From: Tsuneonella mangrovi
GTDB taxonomy: Bacteria > Pseudomonadota > Alphaproteobacteria > Sphingomonadales > Sphingomonadaceae
DNA length: 64,000 bases
Direction: 5' to 3'
Assembly: GCF_002269345.1 (NCBI RefSeq)
Contig: NZ_CP022889.1
Location: forward strand, 1,550,001 to 1,614,000
Shown here: piece after piece, positions 56,524 through 64,000 of the stretch
Layout of the letters: every line of letters starts with the position of its first letter
Numbering within the stretch: position 1 is the stretch's first letter
Program-made: the position numbers and the translations under genes
Notes under the pieces: generated by a model
Told to the model about the DNA's origin: nothing
Database searches by the model: none
Seen by the model: only the letters and a program-made list of their open reading frames with translations

Positions 56524-58680
56524 CTAGAGGACGAAGTCCGCTGCCTGAAGGTTGACCAGCCCGGCAAGATGGATCGCGAAATCCGCCGAGCCGTCGCCGT
56601 CGCGATCACCCTCGACATAGGTCTCGCCGCCAACCTGCACATAGTGCAACTCGCCCGACGTACCGCTGAACGCGCTGGCGCCGATGAAGGAGAAGGCGTT
56701 GTTGCCCGCCACCACCGTGCTCGCGTCGATCAGCGACAGGTCGATCAAGTCGAGACCCTGCTGGAAGTCGGTGATATAATCGGCGGTGGTCCGCAGGCCC
56801 GCGAAATCGTTGACGTTGAACACGAATGTATCCGAGCCGGCGCCCCCCGTCATGATATCGCGATCGCGCCCGCCATTGATGATATCGTCACCACCCTGGC
56901 CGTCGAGCACGTCCTGGCCGGTCCCGCCGAGCATGGTGTCGTTGCCGGCCCCGCCATAGATCGAGTCGGCTGCGTCCTGCCCGTTCAGCGTATCGTTGCC
57001 CGCCTCGCCATAGAGCACGTCAAGTCCGAGCCCACCATTGATGGTGTCGTCTCCGATACCGCCGTGAATCTCGTCGGAGCCGCCGTTGCCGTTGAGCGTA
57101 TCGTTATCGGCGCCGCCATCGACGTAGTCATTACCCGCACCGGCTGTAACGGTATCGATGCCCGCTCCGCCGGTAATGGTGTCGTTGCCGCCGCCGCCGG
57201 TGAGACTGTCGTTGCCGTCCCCGCCGTCGATCGTGTCTGCACCGCCGAGACCGTCCACTGTGTCATCGCCGCCGGAGACTTGGATGACATTGCTCCCGGG
57301 CGTTCCTATGATGTTGTCAACATAGATGTTGCCAATATAGTTCTCGAAGTTCTCGTGCATGAAGCCGGTGCCGTATTGTGTGACGCCAGTTCGCATGTCG
57401 AGATCCACCGGTGCTTGCAGATCTGTCATGTCGATCGTGTCGATGCCAGCGCCGCCATCCGAGGTCGTGTACCAGGGGCCGACGATAACTACGGTGTCGT
57501 TGCCGTCTTCCCCATAGATGTCCGCACCATTCGCATAAGTTTTGATCGTATCGTTGCCAGACCCTGCATAGATCAAGTCGCCACCGGTTATGTGGACGAT
57601 TTCGTCATCGCCACCACCGGCATAAACAATATCCTTGCCCGCGCCGCCTTCGATGTAGTTGTGTCCATCGTCGCCGAATAGCGTGTCGGCCTGCGCAGTG
57701 CCGATCACGCCTTCGATCGAGCTCAGTACATCGCCATCGGCATCACCGCCTGAAGCCGACTGCGAGGCAAGAAAGACCTGAACGGCGCTGGCATTGTCGG
57801 AATAGTCGACAATGTCGAACCCGTCGCCGCCATCGATGGTATCGGCCCCGGCTCCGCCATTCAGCGTGTCGTCGCCAGTCCCGCCCAACAGGCTGTCCCC
57901 GCCATCGCGTCCGTACAATGTGTCATTGCCGTCCCCGCCATCGAGCGTGTCGTTCCCGGTGCCGCCATCGAGCGTGTCGTCGCCCGCGCCGCCGAACAGG
58001 TTGTCGTCACCGCTGGCTCCCATAAGCAGGTCGTTGCCGTCGTTCCCGTGTGACGCAGTCTCGGAATCTTGCGCAAAGGTTTCTGCGCTATCCGCGTGAT
58101 TGGTGACGGTGACGTTGACGAGAAATTGCTCGCCACCGTCAAACACACCGCCATCGCCCGTATCGGCCTCGCTGACCTGGATGTAATAGGTGCCTCCTCC
58201 GCCGACCGTATAGCTCAGATACGAATCGAGATTCGAAATGCTGCCAAGCCCGCCGAGGCTCGCGTTCGCGTTGTCGTTCGAGGCCAAGACGGTCGTGCCG
58301 TCGGTATCGTAGAGTGTGACGACCGTATCGGTCCCCGCCAGGGCCTGGTACCACGAGTCGACATCGATCGTGATCGTCTCGCCCGCACCAACAGCAACAC
58401 TGGCCCAATAGGTCTGGCCAGCGGCGGCGGAAACGTAGTTGGTTTCGTGCGGAAGACTGTCGTCCCCGAACAGCGGATTTTCCGAAGCGGTCCACACGAG
58501 GTTGTTGTCAATGTTCAAGGCGCTGCCCTGTGACGTCCCCCAAGTCGAATAGAAATACCCCATGTCGCCAAGGACGACGTCATTGCCGCCATTGCCGTTC
58601 TGGTTCTGCGAACTGCGAACGAGAATGAAATCGTCGTCTGCAGTCCCGTCAGCAGGATCGCCGGTAAAAACAAGTGCCAT
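56524..58680 (-). CDS. Secreted RTX calcium-binding repeat protein
   Basis: 718 aa from ATG 58680, with GGGGAGAA upstream. There is no classical signal peptide. N-terminal residues ~80-200 match a bacterial pre-peptidase C-terminal (PPC) beta domain (WASVAVGAGETITIDVDSWY and VTLYDTDGTTVLASNDNANA). Long tandem RTX nonapeptides (GGxGxDxLx, such as GGAGDDTLDGGTGNDTLDGG) occupy ~215-640. The C-terminus has the M10_C-like FVFNVNDFAGLRTTADYITDF and a hydrophobic last stretch (VNLQAADFVL), the type I secretion signal. No protease or lipase domain is visible. Its type I secretion system is not in the window. Confidence 0.92.
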   Translation of the reverse strand: MALVFTGDPADGTADDDFILVRSSQNQNGNGGNDVVLGDMGYFYSTWGTSQGSALNIDNNLVWTASENPLFGDDSLPHETNYVSAAAGQTYWASVAVGAGETITIDVDSWYQALAGTDTVVTLYDTDGTTVLASNDNANASLGGLGSISNLDSYLSYTVGGGGTYYIQVSEADTGDGGVFDGGEQFLVNVTVTNHADSAETFAQDSETASHGNDGNDLLMGASGDDNLFGGAGDDTLDGGTGNDTLDGGDGNDTLYGRDGGDSLLGGTGDDTLNGGAGADTIDGGDGFDIVDYSDNASAVQVFLASQSASGGDADGDVLSSIEGVIGTAQADTLFGDDGHNYIEGGAGKDIVYAGGGDDEIVHITGGDLIYAGSGNDTIKTYANGADIYGEDGNDTVVIVGPWYTTSDGGAGIDTIDMTDLQAPVDLDMRTGVTQYGTGFMHENFENYIGNIYVDNIIGTPGSNVIQVSGGDDTVDGLGGADTIDGGDGNDSLTGGGGNDTITGGAGIDTVTAGAGNDYVDGGADNDTLNGNGGSDEIHGGIGDDTINGGLGLDVLYGEAGNDTLNGQDAADSIYGGAGNDTMLGGTGQDVLDGQGGDDIINGGRDRDIMTGGAGSDTFVFNVNDFAGLRTTADYITDFQQGLDLIDLSLIDASTVVAGNNAFSFIGASAFSGTSGELHYVQVGGETYVEGDRDGDGSADFAIHLAGLVNLQAADFVL

Positions 58681-58859
58681 GGTCGCTATTCTCCCCACCA
58701 CAAAACTGAGAACAGCGCGAAGCGCGACCCGGCTTGGCTCTGATCGGCCAATTCCTTCGCGCTTGTTTGATGCACCGGACTATGGGCGCATGGCCGCGAG
58801 ATGCAATGATAAATTGAACCGGAATTGAGTTTTGCAGCTCCAGTTCGAAAGAGGGCCGC

Positions 58860-60638
58860 TCAATTCGTTCCGGGCTGGCCGTTCACGTCCTTTGCGGCAG
58901 CAGCCTTCTTTTTTGCCGCAGCCTCCTTGGCCTTGCGTTTGGCGTCCTCCTGCACCTGCCAGGCAGCGATCGCCGGATCATAGCGCAGTACCTTGGCGTT
59001 CGGATCGAGGATCACGTGGCTGTCCGCGGAGGGCAATTCGAGCGAACCGTGCCCGTTCGCCATCGACACAGTCAGGGTCTTGTCGCCGACCTCGACTTCG
59101 ACCGGCATAGCAAACGGTAACTTGGATTCTGTCTTCCAATCGAGCGACAATGTCTTGCCGGTGCGCGTCGCCTCGAGCCGTGGCAAAGCAGCAGTGCGGA
59201 AATAGGCATCGAAGAACCAACCCAGGTCGCGCCCTGTCTCCTGCTCGACGATCTTGCGGAAATCGGCGGTGCTGGCGACCTGGAGGTCGAAATTCCCCGG
59301 GCGCGGATCGGCACGACCGTAAACCAGCCGCCGGATCGATGTGAAGAACGCCTTGTCGCCGATCAGGTGGCGTAGCGTGTGCGCCACCCACGCGCCTTTG
59401 GTGTAAATATCCCCACCCCAGCCCGCTTCGCGATCTTCGTAAAGATTGCTCGAAACGAATTCCCGGGGCGCCAGCGGCACCTTCGACCTGATGCCCTTGC
59501 GCAGCTGCCACATCATCGCGGTGTAGGCCGCAGGTCCGTCTTTCCAGCCAAGATAGAGCGGCTGCATGTAAGTGCCGAGCCCTTCCTGCAACCACATATC
59601 GGCGGTCGTCTTGTTGCTCAGCTGGTTGGCGAACCATTCGTGGCTGAATTCGTGCTGCATCAGCTGGTCGTAACCCTCCGGCGCCAGCTCATACTTGTTG
59701 CCGTAGGCATTGATCGTCTGGTGCTCCATCCCCTTGTGCGGGGTCTCGACGATGCCGACTTTCTCGTTGCTCCACGGATAGGGGCCGATCGTGCTCTCGA
59801 AGAAATCGAGATAGGTTTCCATCTCGCGCACCAGCCGCTCGGCGCCTGCCTTGTGCCCGGGCAGGTACCAGAAGCGCACCGGCAGGGTGTTGCCGAAGCG
59901 GCTTTGGTAGTCGGCCTCCGCCAGCTCGTAGGGTCCGATCTGCAGCGAGATGCCGTAGTTGTTGGGTTTGCGCGCTCGCCACCGCCAGGTCGTCTTGCCG
60001 TTGGCGGTCTCGGATCCGAGCAGCAGCCCGTTCGAAGCATCGACCAGCCCTTCCGGGACAGTCACCGCCAGGTCGAGGGTGTCGACGCGCTTGGAGGGGT
60101 TGTCGAGGCACAGCCACCACAGGTCGCACCCCTCGAGCTGGTCGGTGGTGGAAATCCACGGCTTGCCCTGCTCGGTCTTGGCCCAGGTAAAGCCGCCGAT
60201 CCACGGCGGGCGCGGGGCAACCCGCGGCGTCCCGCCATAGCTGATCGCAACCTTGGCGGTCTCGCCAGTAGCGAGCGACTTCGGCAGGTCGATCGAAACG
60301 AGGCCTTCCTTGCTCGACCAACTGGCTGCCGGCAGCACGACACCGTCCACTGTTACTTGCGAAATGGCCAGGCGGGGGTCGAGATCGAACTCGAACTTGG
60401 CCAACGGGCTGGCGGCGCGAATGGTATAGTCGGCTACCGCGCTGATCGTCTTGGCCTGCGGGTCGACATCGACCGCCAAAAGCAGGTGCGGCAAGTCCAT
60501 CGCCTGCTGGGTCGCGTCAAGTGGAGCGCCACTCTCGGACGTGCGCGACGGCAGGTCGGCGTCGGGGCGTTCAGCAGCAAATGCAGCAGAGGCAGCCAAT
60601 AGCAGGCTGCCTCCGGCAATTATCGTTGTAATCCTCAT
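58860..60638 (-). CDS. M1-family metallopeptidase (copy 3, divergent)
   Basis: 592 aa from ATG 60638. Signal peptide (TTIIAGGSLLLAASAAFAAE). Zinc site HEFSHEWFANQLSNKTTADMW followed by LQEGLGTYMQP (distal Glu). In place of the usual GAMEN exopeptidase loop it has HKGMEHQTINAYGN (Asn lost), and it lacks the ERAP1-type C-terminal domain, so it is much shorter than the other two. This suggests a different specificity from a typical aminopeptidase (inference). It ends in a Lys/Ala tail (KRKAKEAAAKKKAAAAKDV). The start is 20 bases downstream of the clpA stop. Confidence 0.9.
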   Translation of the reverse strand: MRITTIIAGGSLLLAASAAFAAERPDADLPSRTSESGAPLDATQQAMDLPHLLLAVDVDPQAKTISAVADYTIRAASPLAKFEFDLDPRLAISQVTVDGVVLPAASWSSKEGLVSIDLPKSLATGETAKVAISYGGTPRVAPRPPWIGGFTWAKTEQGKPWISTTDQLEGCDLWWLCLDNPSKRVDTLDLAVTVPEGLVDASNGLLLGSETANGKTTWRWRARKPNNYGISLQIGPYELAEADYQSRFGNTLPVRFWYLPGHKAGAERLVREMETYLDFFESTIGPYPWSNEKVGIVETPHKGMEHQTINAYGNKYELAPEGYDQLMQHEFSHEWFANQLSNKTTADMWLQEGLGTYMQPLYLGWKDGPAAYTAMMWQLRKGIRSKVPLAPREFVSSNLYEDREAGWGGDIYTKGAWVAHTLRHLIGDKAFFTSIRRLVYGRADPRPGNFDLQVASTADFRKIVEQETGRDLGWFFDAYFRTAALPRLEATRTGKTLSLDWKTESKLPFAMPVEVEVGDKTLTVSMANGHGSLELPSADSHVILDPNAKVLRYDPAIAAWQVQEDAKRKAKEAAAKKKAAAAKDVNGQPGTN

Positions 60639-60657
60639 ACGAGCGAGGATGGCACGA

Positions 60658-63042
60658 TCAGCTGTCGCTGTCATCCTTGCTGTCGCTGGCCTTGGCGCCA
60701 GACTTCGGATCGGCCTTCTTGCGGGTTGCCGCAACCTTGCGCGGCTTGCGCTTGGGGCGGGCCTTCGGCGGAGCCGGGGTCAGCTCGAAGGCGGGCTTGC
60801 CGTCCTTGATGCTGACGTGGACCTCGCCGCCACCGGCCAGCTGGCCGAACAGCAGTTCTTCGGCGAGCGGCTGCTTGATCCGTTCCTGCAGCAACCGCGC
60901 CATCGGGCGCGCACCGTAGAGCTTGTCATAGCCGCGATCGGCCAGCCAGCTGCGCGCGTCGCTATCGAACTGGATGTGGACGTTCTGCTCGGCCAGCTGC
61001 AGTTCGAGCTGGATGATGAACTTGTCGACCACCCGCGCCACGGTTTCCTTGCCGAGGTAGGTGAACGGCACGATCGCATCGAGGCGGTTGCGGAATTCCG
61101 GGGTGAACATCTTCTTCACCGCCTCGTCGCCCGCGTCTTCCTTGCTGACATCGCCGAAGCCGATGCCCTGGCGCGCCATGTCGCTCGCCCCGGCATTGGT
61201 GGTCATGATCAGCACCACGTTGCGGAAATCGACCGTCTTGCCGTGGTGGTCGGTCAGGCGGCCGTTATCCATCACCTGCAGCAGGATGTTGAACAGGTCG
61301 GGGTGCGCTTTCTCGATCTCGTCGAGCAGAAGAACGCAATGCGGCTGCTGGTCGATCGCATCGGTCAGCAATCCGCCCTGGTCGTATCCGACGTAGCCCG
61401 GAGGCGCGCCGATCAGGCGGCTGACCGAGTGCCGCTCCATGTATTCGCTCATGTCGAAACGCTGGAGCGGGATGCCCATGATGCTGGCGAGCTGGCGAGC
61501 AACCTCGGTCTTGCCGACACCGGTCGGGCCCGAAAACAGGAAACTGCCGATCGGCTTGTCCGGATCGCGCAGACCCGCACGGCTGAGCTTCATCGCGGTC
61601 GACAGCTTGTGGACCGCCGCGTCCTGACCATAGACGACCTGTTTGAGGTCGCGCTCCAGGTGCTCGAGCGCCTTCTTGTCGTCCTTGCTGACCGACTTGG
61701 GCGGAATCCGCGCCATCGTCGCGATCACCGCTTCGATTTCCTTGGCGGTGATCTTCTTCTTGCGGCGGCTGGGCGGGACCAGCATCTGCATCGCGCCGAC
61801 TTCGTCGATCACGTCGATCGCCTTGTCGGGCAGCTTGCGGTCGTTGATGTAGCGCGCGCTGAGCTCGACCGCGGTCTTGATCGCGTCGGGCGTGTACTTC
61901 ACCCCGTGGTGATCCTCGAACGCCGAACGCAGGCCCTTGAGGATCTTGATGGTGTCCTCGACGGTCGGTTCGTTGACGTCGATCTTCTGGAACCGGCGCA
62001 GCAATGCGCGATCCTTTTCGAAGTGGTTGCGGAATTCCTTGTAAGTGGTCGAGCCGACGCAGCGGATCGTTCCGCCGCTAAGCGCGGGCTTGAGCAGGTT
62101 CGAAGCATCCATCGCCCCGCCACTTGTCGCGCCAGCACCGATCACCGTGTGGATCTCGTCGATGAACAGGATCGCATGGGGCATCTTTTCGAGTTCGGAG
62201 ACGACCTGCTTCAGGCGTTCCTCGAAATCGCCGCGATAGCGCGTGCCCGCCAGCAACGCCCCCATGTCGAGCGAATAAATCACCGCTTCGAGCAGGACAT
62301 CTGGGACGTCGCCTTCAACGATCTTGCGCGCGAGCCCCTCGGCGATGGCGGTCTTGCCGACGCCTGGATCGCCGACATAGAGCGGGTTGTTCTTGCTCCG
62401 GCGGCAGAGGATCTGGATCGTCCGGTCGACCTCCGGCCCGCGGCCGATCAGCGGATCGACCTTGCCTGCCTGCGCCTTGGCGTTGAGGTTGACGGTGAAC
62501 TGGTCGAGCGCGGTTTCCTTCTTGGAACTGCCTTCGGTGCTCTTTTCCTCCGCCTGGCCCGATTCCTCGGAGCCTTGCGGCGGCTTGTTGCTGACCTCGC
62601 GCCCGCCCTTGCCGATGCCGTGGCTGATATAGCTGACCGCATCGAGGCGGCTCATGTCCTGCTGTTGCAGGAAATAGACTGCGTAGCTGTCTCGCTCGGA
62701 AAACAGCGCGACGAGCACGTTGGCACCAGTCACAGTGTCCTTGCCGCTCGACTGGACGTGGAGGATCGCGCGCTGGATCACCCGCTGGAAGCCCGCGGTG
62801 GGCTGCGGTTCGCTCGATTCGCCGACTTCGATCTGGCGGCATTCCTCGTCGAGATAGCGGCGAACCACGTCGCCGAGTTCGGCCAAGTCCACTCCGCATG
62901 CAGCCATCACCGCTGCGGCGTCCTCGTCGTCGATCAGCGCCAGCAGGAGATGCTCCAGCGTCGCGTATTCGTGACGCCGCTCGCGGGCAGCGTCGATCGC
63001 GGAGTGAAGGGTCCTCTCGAGGCTCTGGGCGAAACTGGGCAT
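60658..63042 (-). CDS. clpA: ClpA, AAA+ unfoldase of ClpAP protease
   Basis: 794 aa. N-domain (RRHEYATLEHLLLALIDDEDAAAV) then two AAA+ modules: D1 with Walker A GDPGVGKTAIAEG and Walker B ILFIDEIHTVIG, and D2 with GPTGVGKTEVARQ and VLLLDEIEKAHPD. The IGF loop for ClpP docking is in MARQGIGFGDVS. A basic tail (PKRKPRKVAATRKKADP) is longer than in E. coli. It unfolds N-degron and ssrA-tagged proteins for ClpP. clpS, often adjacent, is not in the window. It precedes the M1 peptidase. Confidence 0.96.
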   Translation of the reverse strand: MPSFAQSLERTLHSAIDAARERRHEYATLEHLLLALIDDEDAAAVMAACGVDLAELGDVVRRYLDEECRQIEVGESSEPQPTAGFQRVIQRAILHVQSSGKDTVTGANVLVALFSERDSYAVYFLQQQDMSRLDAVSYISHGIGKGGREVSNKPPQGSEESGQAEEKSTEGSSKKETALDQFTVNLNAKAQAGKVDPLIGRGPEVDRTIQILCRRSKNNPLYVGDPGVGKTAIAEGLARKIVEGDVPDVLLEAVIYSLDMGALLAGTRYRGDFEERLKQVVSELEKMPHAILFIDEIHTVIGAGATSGGAMDASNLLKPALSGGTIRCVGSTTYKEFRNHFEKDRALLRRFQKIDVNEPTVEDTIKILKGLRSAFEDHHGVKYTPDAIKTAVELSARYINDRKLPDKAIDVIDEVGAMQMLVPPSRRKKKITAKEIEAVIATMARIPPKSVSKDDKKALEHLERDLKQVVYGQDAAVHKLSTAMKLSRAGLRDPDKPIGSFLFSGPTGVGKTEVARQLASIMGIPLQRFDMSEYMERHSVSRLIGAPPGYVGYDQGGLLTDAIDQQPHCVLLLDEIEKAHPDLFNILLQVMDNGRLTDHHGKTVDFRNVVLIMTTNAGASDMARQGIGFGDVSKEDAGDEAVKKMFTPEFRNRLDAIVPFTYLGKETVARVVDKFIIQLELQLAEQNVHIQFDSDARSWLADRGYDKLYGARPMARLLQERIKQPLAEELLFGQLAGGGEVHVSIKDGKPAFELTPAPPKARPKRKPRKVAATRKKADPKSGAKASDSKDDSDS

Positions 63043-63194
63043 GCGACGTACTTTCGTGAGTAGGAACGACTATTCGTTCAAGGGAGAATATGAGCCATCA
63101 TGGTTAACGCGGGTTTTACGAACTGAACGCGATGGCCGAACGGGGAGTTGAACCGAATATGGGGTTGCCCGGCAGGATTGCGAGGCACGCCGGT

Positions 63195-63398
63195 TCATGA
63201 CGTGGGCTTTCCGAACAACGCATCGGCCGCGCTGCGATGCGCGGCGGCTTTGTCGCGATGCGCCCTGACCCGTCCAATCTCGGCTTCGAGCAGTGCGATG
63301 CGCTCGCTAAGCTCGTCCTGCGAATAAGGCGAAAGATCTTCGGCTGCGAGAAGGCTCGCTGCATCGCCCCGTGGGCGCGGCCGATCGTCGTCGTCCAT
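63195..63398 (-). CDS. DUF1192 protein
   Basis: 67 aa from ATG 63398. The acidic start (DDDDRPRPRGDA) leads to the DUF1192 coiled-coil core (LLAAEDLSPYSQDELSERIALLEAEIGRVRAH) and a short C-terminal tail. Such small proteins are widespread in alphaproteobacteria with no known function. It is divergent from the quinone oxidoreductase gene. A longer in-frame reading upstream is not supported. Confidence 0.85.
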   Translation of the reverse strand: MDDDDRPRPRGDAASLLAAEDLSPYSQDELSERIALLEAEIGRVRAHRDKAAAHRSAADALFGKPTS

Positions 63399-63502
63399 GT
63401 CTGATCGGTTTCTTCGCAATGCAGCATGCTTGCTGTCAATGGGCCGCACGGCTATCCGCACAGGCGAGCCGCGCATGTATCCTCGATGCAACAGGGACAG
63501 AC

Positions 63503-64000
63503 ATGGTTGAAGCCTCCGCAGTGATGACCATCCCCCGGACTATGACCGCGATGGGGTTCGACGACCCCGGCGGGCCGGAGGTATTCCGTGCGGAGACGAT
63601 CGACGTGCCGCAGCCCGGCCCGGGGAAAGTGCTGCTGAAAGTCGCCTACGCCGGGGTCAACCGGCCCGACGTGATCCAGCGGCAGGGCTTCTATCCCCCG
63701 CCACCCGGCGCATCGCCGATCCCGGGGCTGGAGGTTTCGGGCACGGTCGTCGCGGTGGGCGATGACGTGCCGCGCGAAATGATGGGCGCAGAGGTCTGCG
63801 CTCTGGTTTCCGGCGGTGGCTATGCCGAATATTGCCTCGCTCATGCAGGCCATTGCCTGCCGGTGTCGAGCGCGCTTTCGCTCAAGGAGGCAGCGGCGCT
63901 CCCCGAAACTCTGTTCACGGTGTGGTACAACGTGTTCGACCGCGGCTGGGCGAAGGAAGGTGACACGCTGCTGGTCCACGGCGGCACCAGCGGCATCGGC
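63503..64000 (+). CDS. NAD(P)H-quinone oxidoreductase/zinc-type alcohol dehydrogenase-like (partial)
   Basis: The reading frame is open to the window edge: 166 codons. The N-terminal part starts MTAMGFDDPGGPEVFRAETI. The MDR-superfamily catalytic-domain segments GKVLLKVAYAGVNRPDVIQRQG and GLEVSGTVVAVGDDV, and the beginning of the Rossmann region (DTLLVHGGTSGIG), are present. This is the PIG3/quinone-oxidoreductase branch, which uses NADPH to reduce quinones or enones and lacks catalytic zinc ligands. The true start may be one of the later ATGs (63524 or 63542). Its C-terminal half is outside the window. Confidence 0.88.
   Translation, partial: MVEASAVMTIPRTMTAMGFDDPGGPEVFRAETIDVPQPGPGKVLLKVAYAGVNRPDVIQRQGFYPPPPGASPIPGLEVSGTVVAVGDDVPREMMGAEVCALVSGGGYAEYCLAHAGHCLPVSSALSLKEAAALPETLFTVWYNVFDRGWAKEGDTLLVHGGTSGIG

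Noticed and set aside
56569-57681. 370-codon + strand frame opposite the RTX repeats
   Set aside because: It is the antisense of Gly/Asp-rich repeats and reads as Val/Ala/Arg repeats with no domain.
60451-63063. 870-codon + strand frame opposite clpA
   Set aside because: clpA motifs on the minus strand are unmistakable; the open frame arises because stop codons are rare antisense to GC-rich codons.

Overview
The window is GC-rich chromosomal DNA from an alphaproteobacterium, most likely Sphingomonadales and probably Erythrobacteraceae. This rests on gene families and arrangement seen by eye, not on a database search. The supporting signs are a gene-transfer-agent-like head/tail cluster, DUF2793 and DUF6127-like proteins, an OmpA protein with a long polyproline linker, a Suv3-like helicase next to a ferredoxin and CarD, an SPFH/ribbon-helix-helix operon and three M1 peptidases. 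I see no tRNA, rRNA, CRISPR array, insertion sequence or integrase. Apart from the edge genes the window looks like intact housekeeping chromosome.

Layout. 1-10.6 kb: the 3' part of a gene transfer agent (GTA)-type structural operon, all on the + strand. In order it encodes the end of a DUF6127-like gene, prohead protease, major capsid protein, head-tail connector, a small unknown, DUF3168 tail-completion protein, major tail protein, two tail-assembly chaperones, a very short tape measure, an enlarged gp12, gp13 (DUF2163), gp14 (NlpC/P60), gp15 and a DUF2793 protein. 10.8-12 kb: OmpA-type porin with a strong terminator. 12.3-19.2 kb (- strand): MFS transporter, queC, a DUF3617 protein, hslO, argF-argD and a double cold-shock-domain protein. 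19.4-23.6 kb (+): TerC, DUF442 protein, a small membrane protein, sterol-desaturase-like enzyme and GMC oxidoreductase. 23.8-25.6 kb (-): glnK-amt with a near-consensus sigma-54 promoter. 25.7-33.8 kb: a nuclease/phosphatase, a PNPOx-like flavoprotein, a divergent pair of M1 peptidases and an unknown membrane protein.

33.9-40.5 kb (+): pabB-pabC fusion, RluA-type pseudouridine synthase, arfB, rpmG, lolA, xth, ribA and a GNAT. 40.5-43.7 kb (-): a beta-helix protein, then a compact four-gene operon (SPFH protein, ribbon-helix-helix protein with an AT-hook-like tail, small membrane protein, CPBP protease) behind a perfect 20-bp AT-rich palindrome. 43.8-46.6 kb (+): two small lipoproteins, thiolase and a MaoC-like hydratase. 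46.6-51.6 kb (-): DUF2807 lipoprotein, carD, ferredoxin, S4-domain protein and a Suv3-like helicase. 51.8-56.4 kb (+): M23 peptidase, then hemB and four overlapping genes (two GNATs, gamma-carbonic anhydrase, DUF167). 56.5-63.4 kb (-): an RTX protein, a third M1 peptidase, clpA and DUF1192. The + strand quinone oxidoreductase gene runs off the right edge.

Most notable observations: (1) the GTA-like cluster appears to have its TIM-barrel/glycosidase-like segment fused to gp12 rather than inside gp15; (2) the SPFH-RHH-membrane-CPBP operon with its palindromic operator looks like a self-regulated membrane-stress module with no assigned function that I know of; (3) the sigma-54 element upstream of glnK-amt; (4) the 29-proline run in OmpA.
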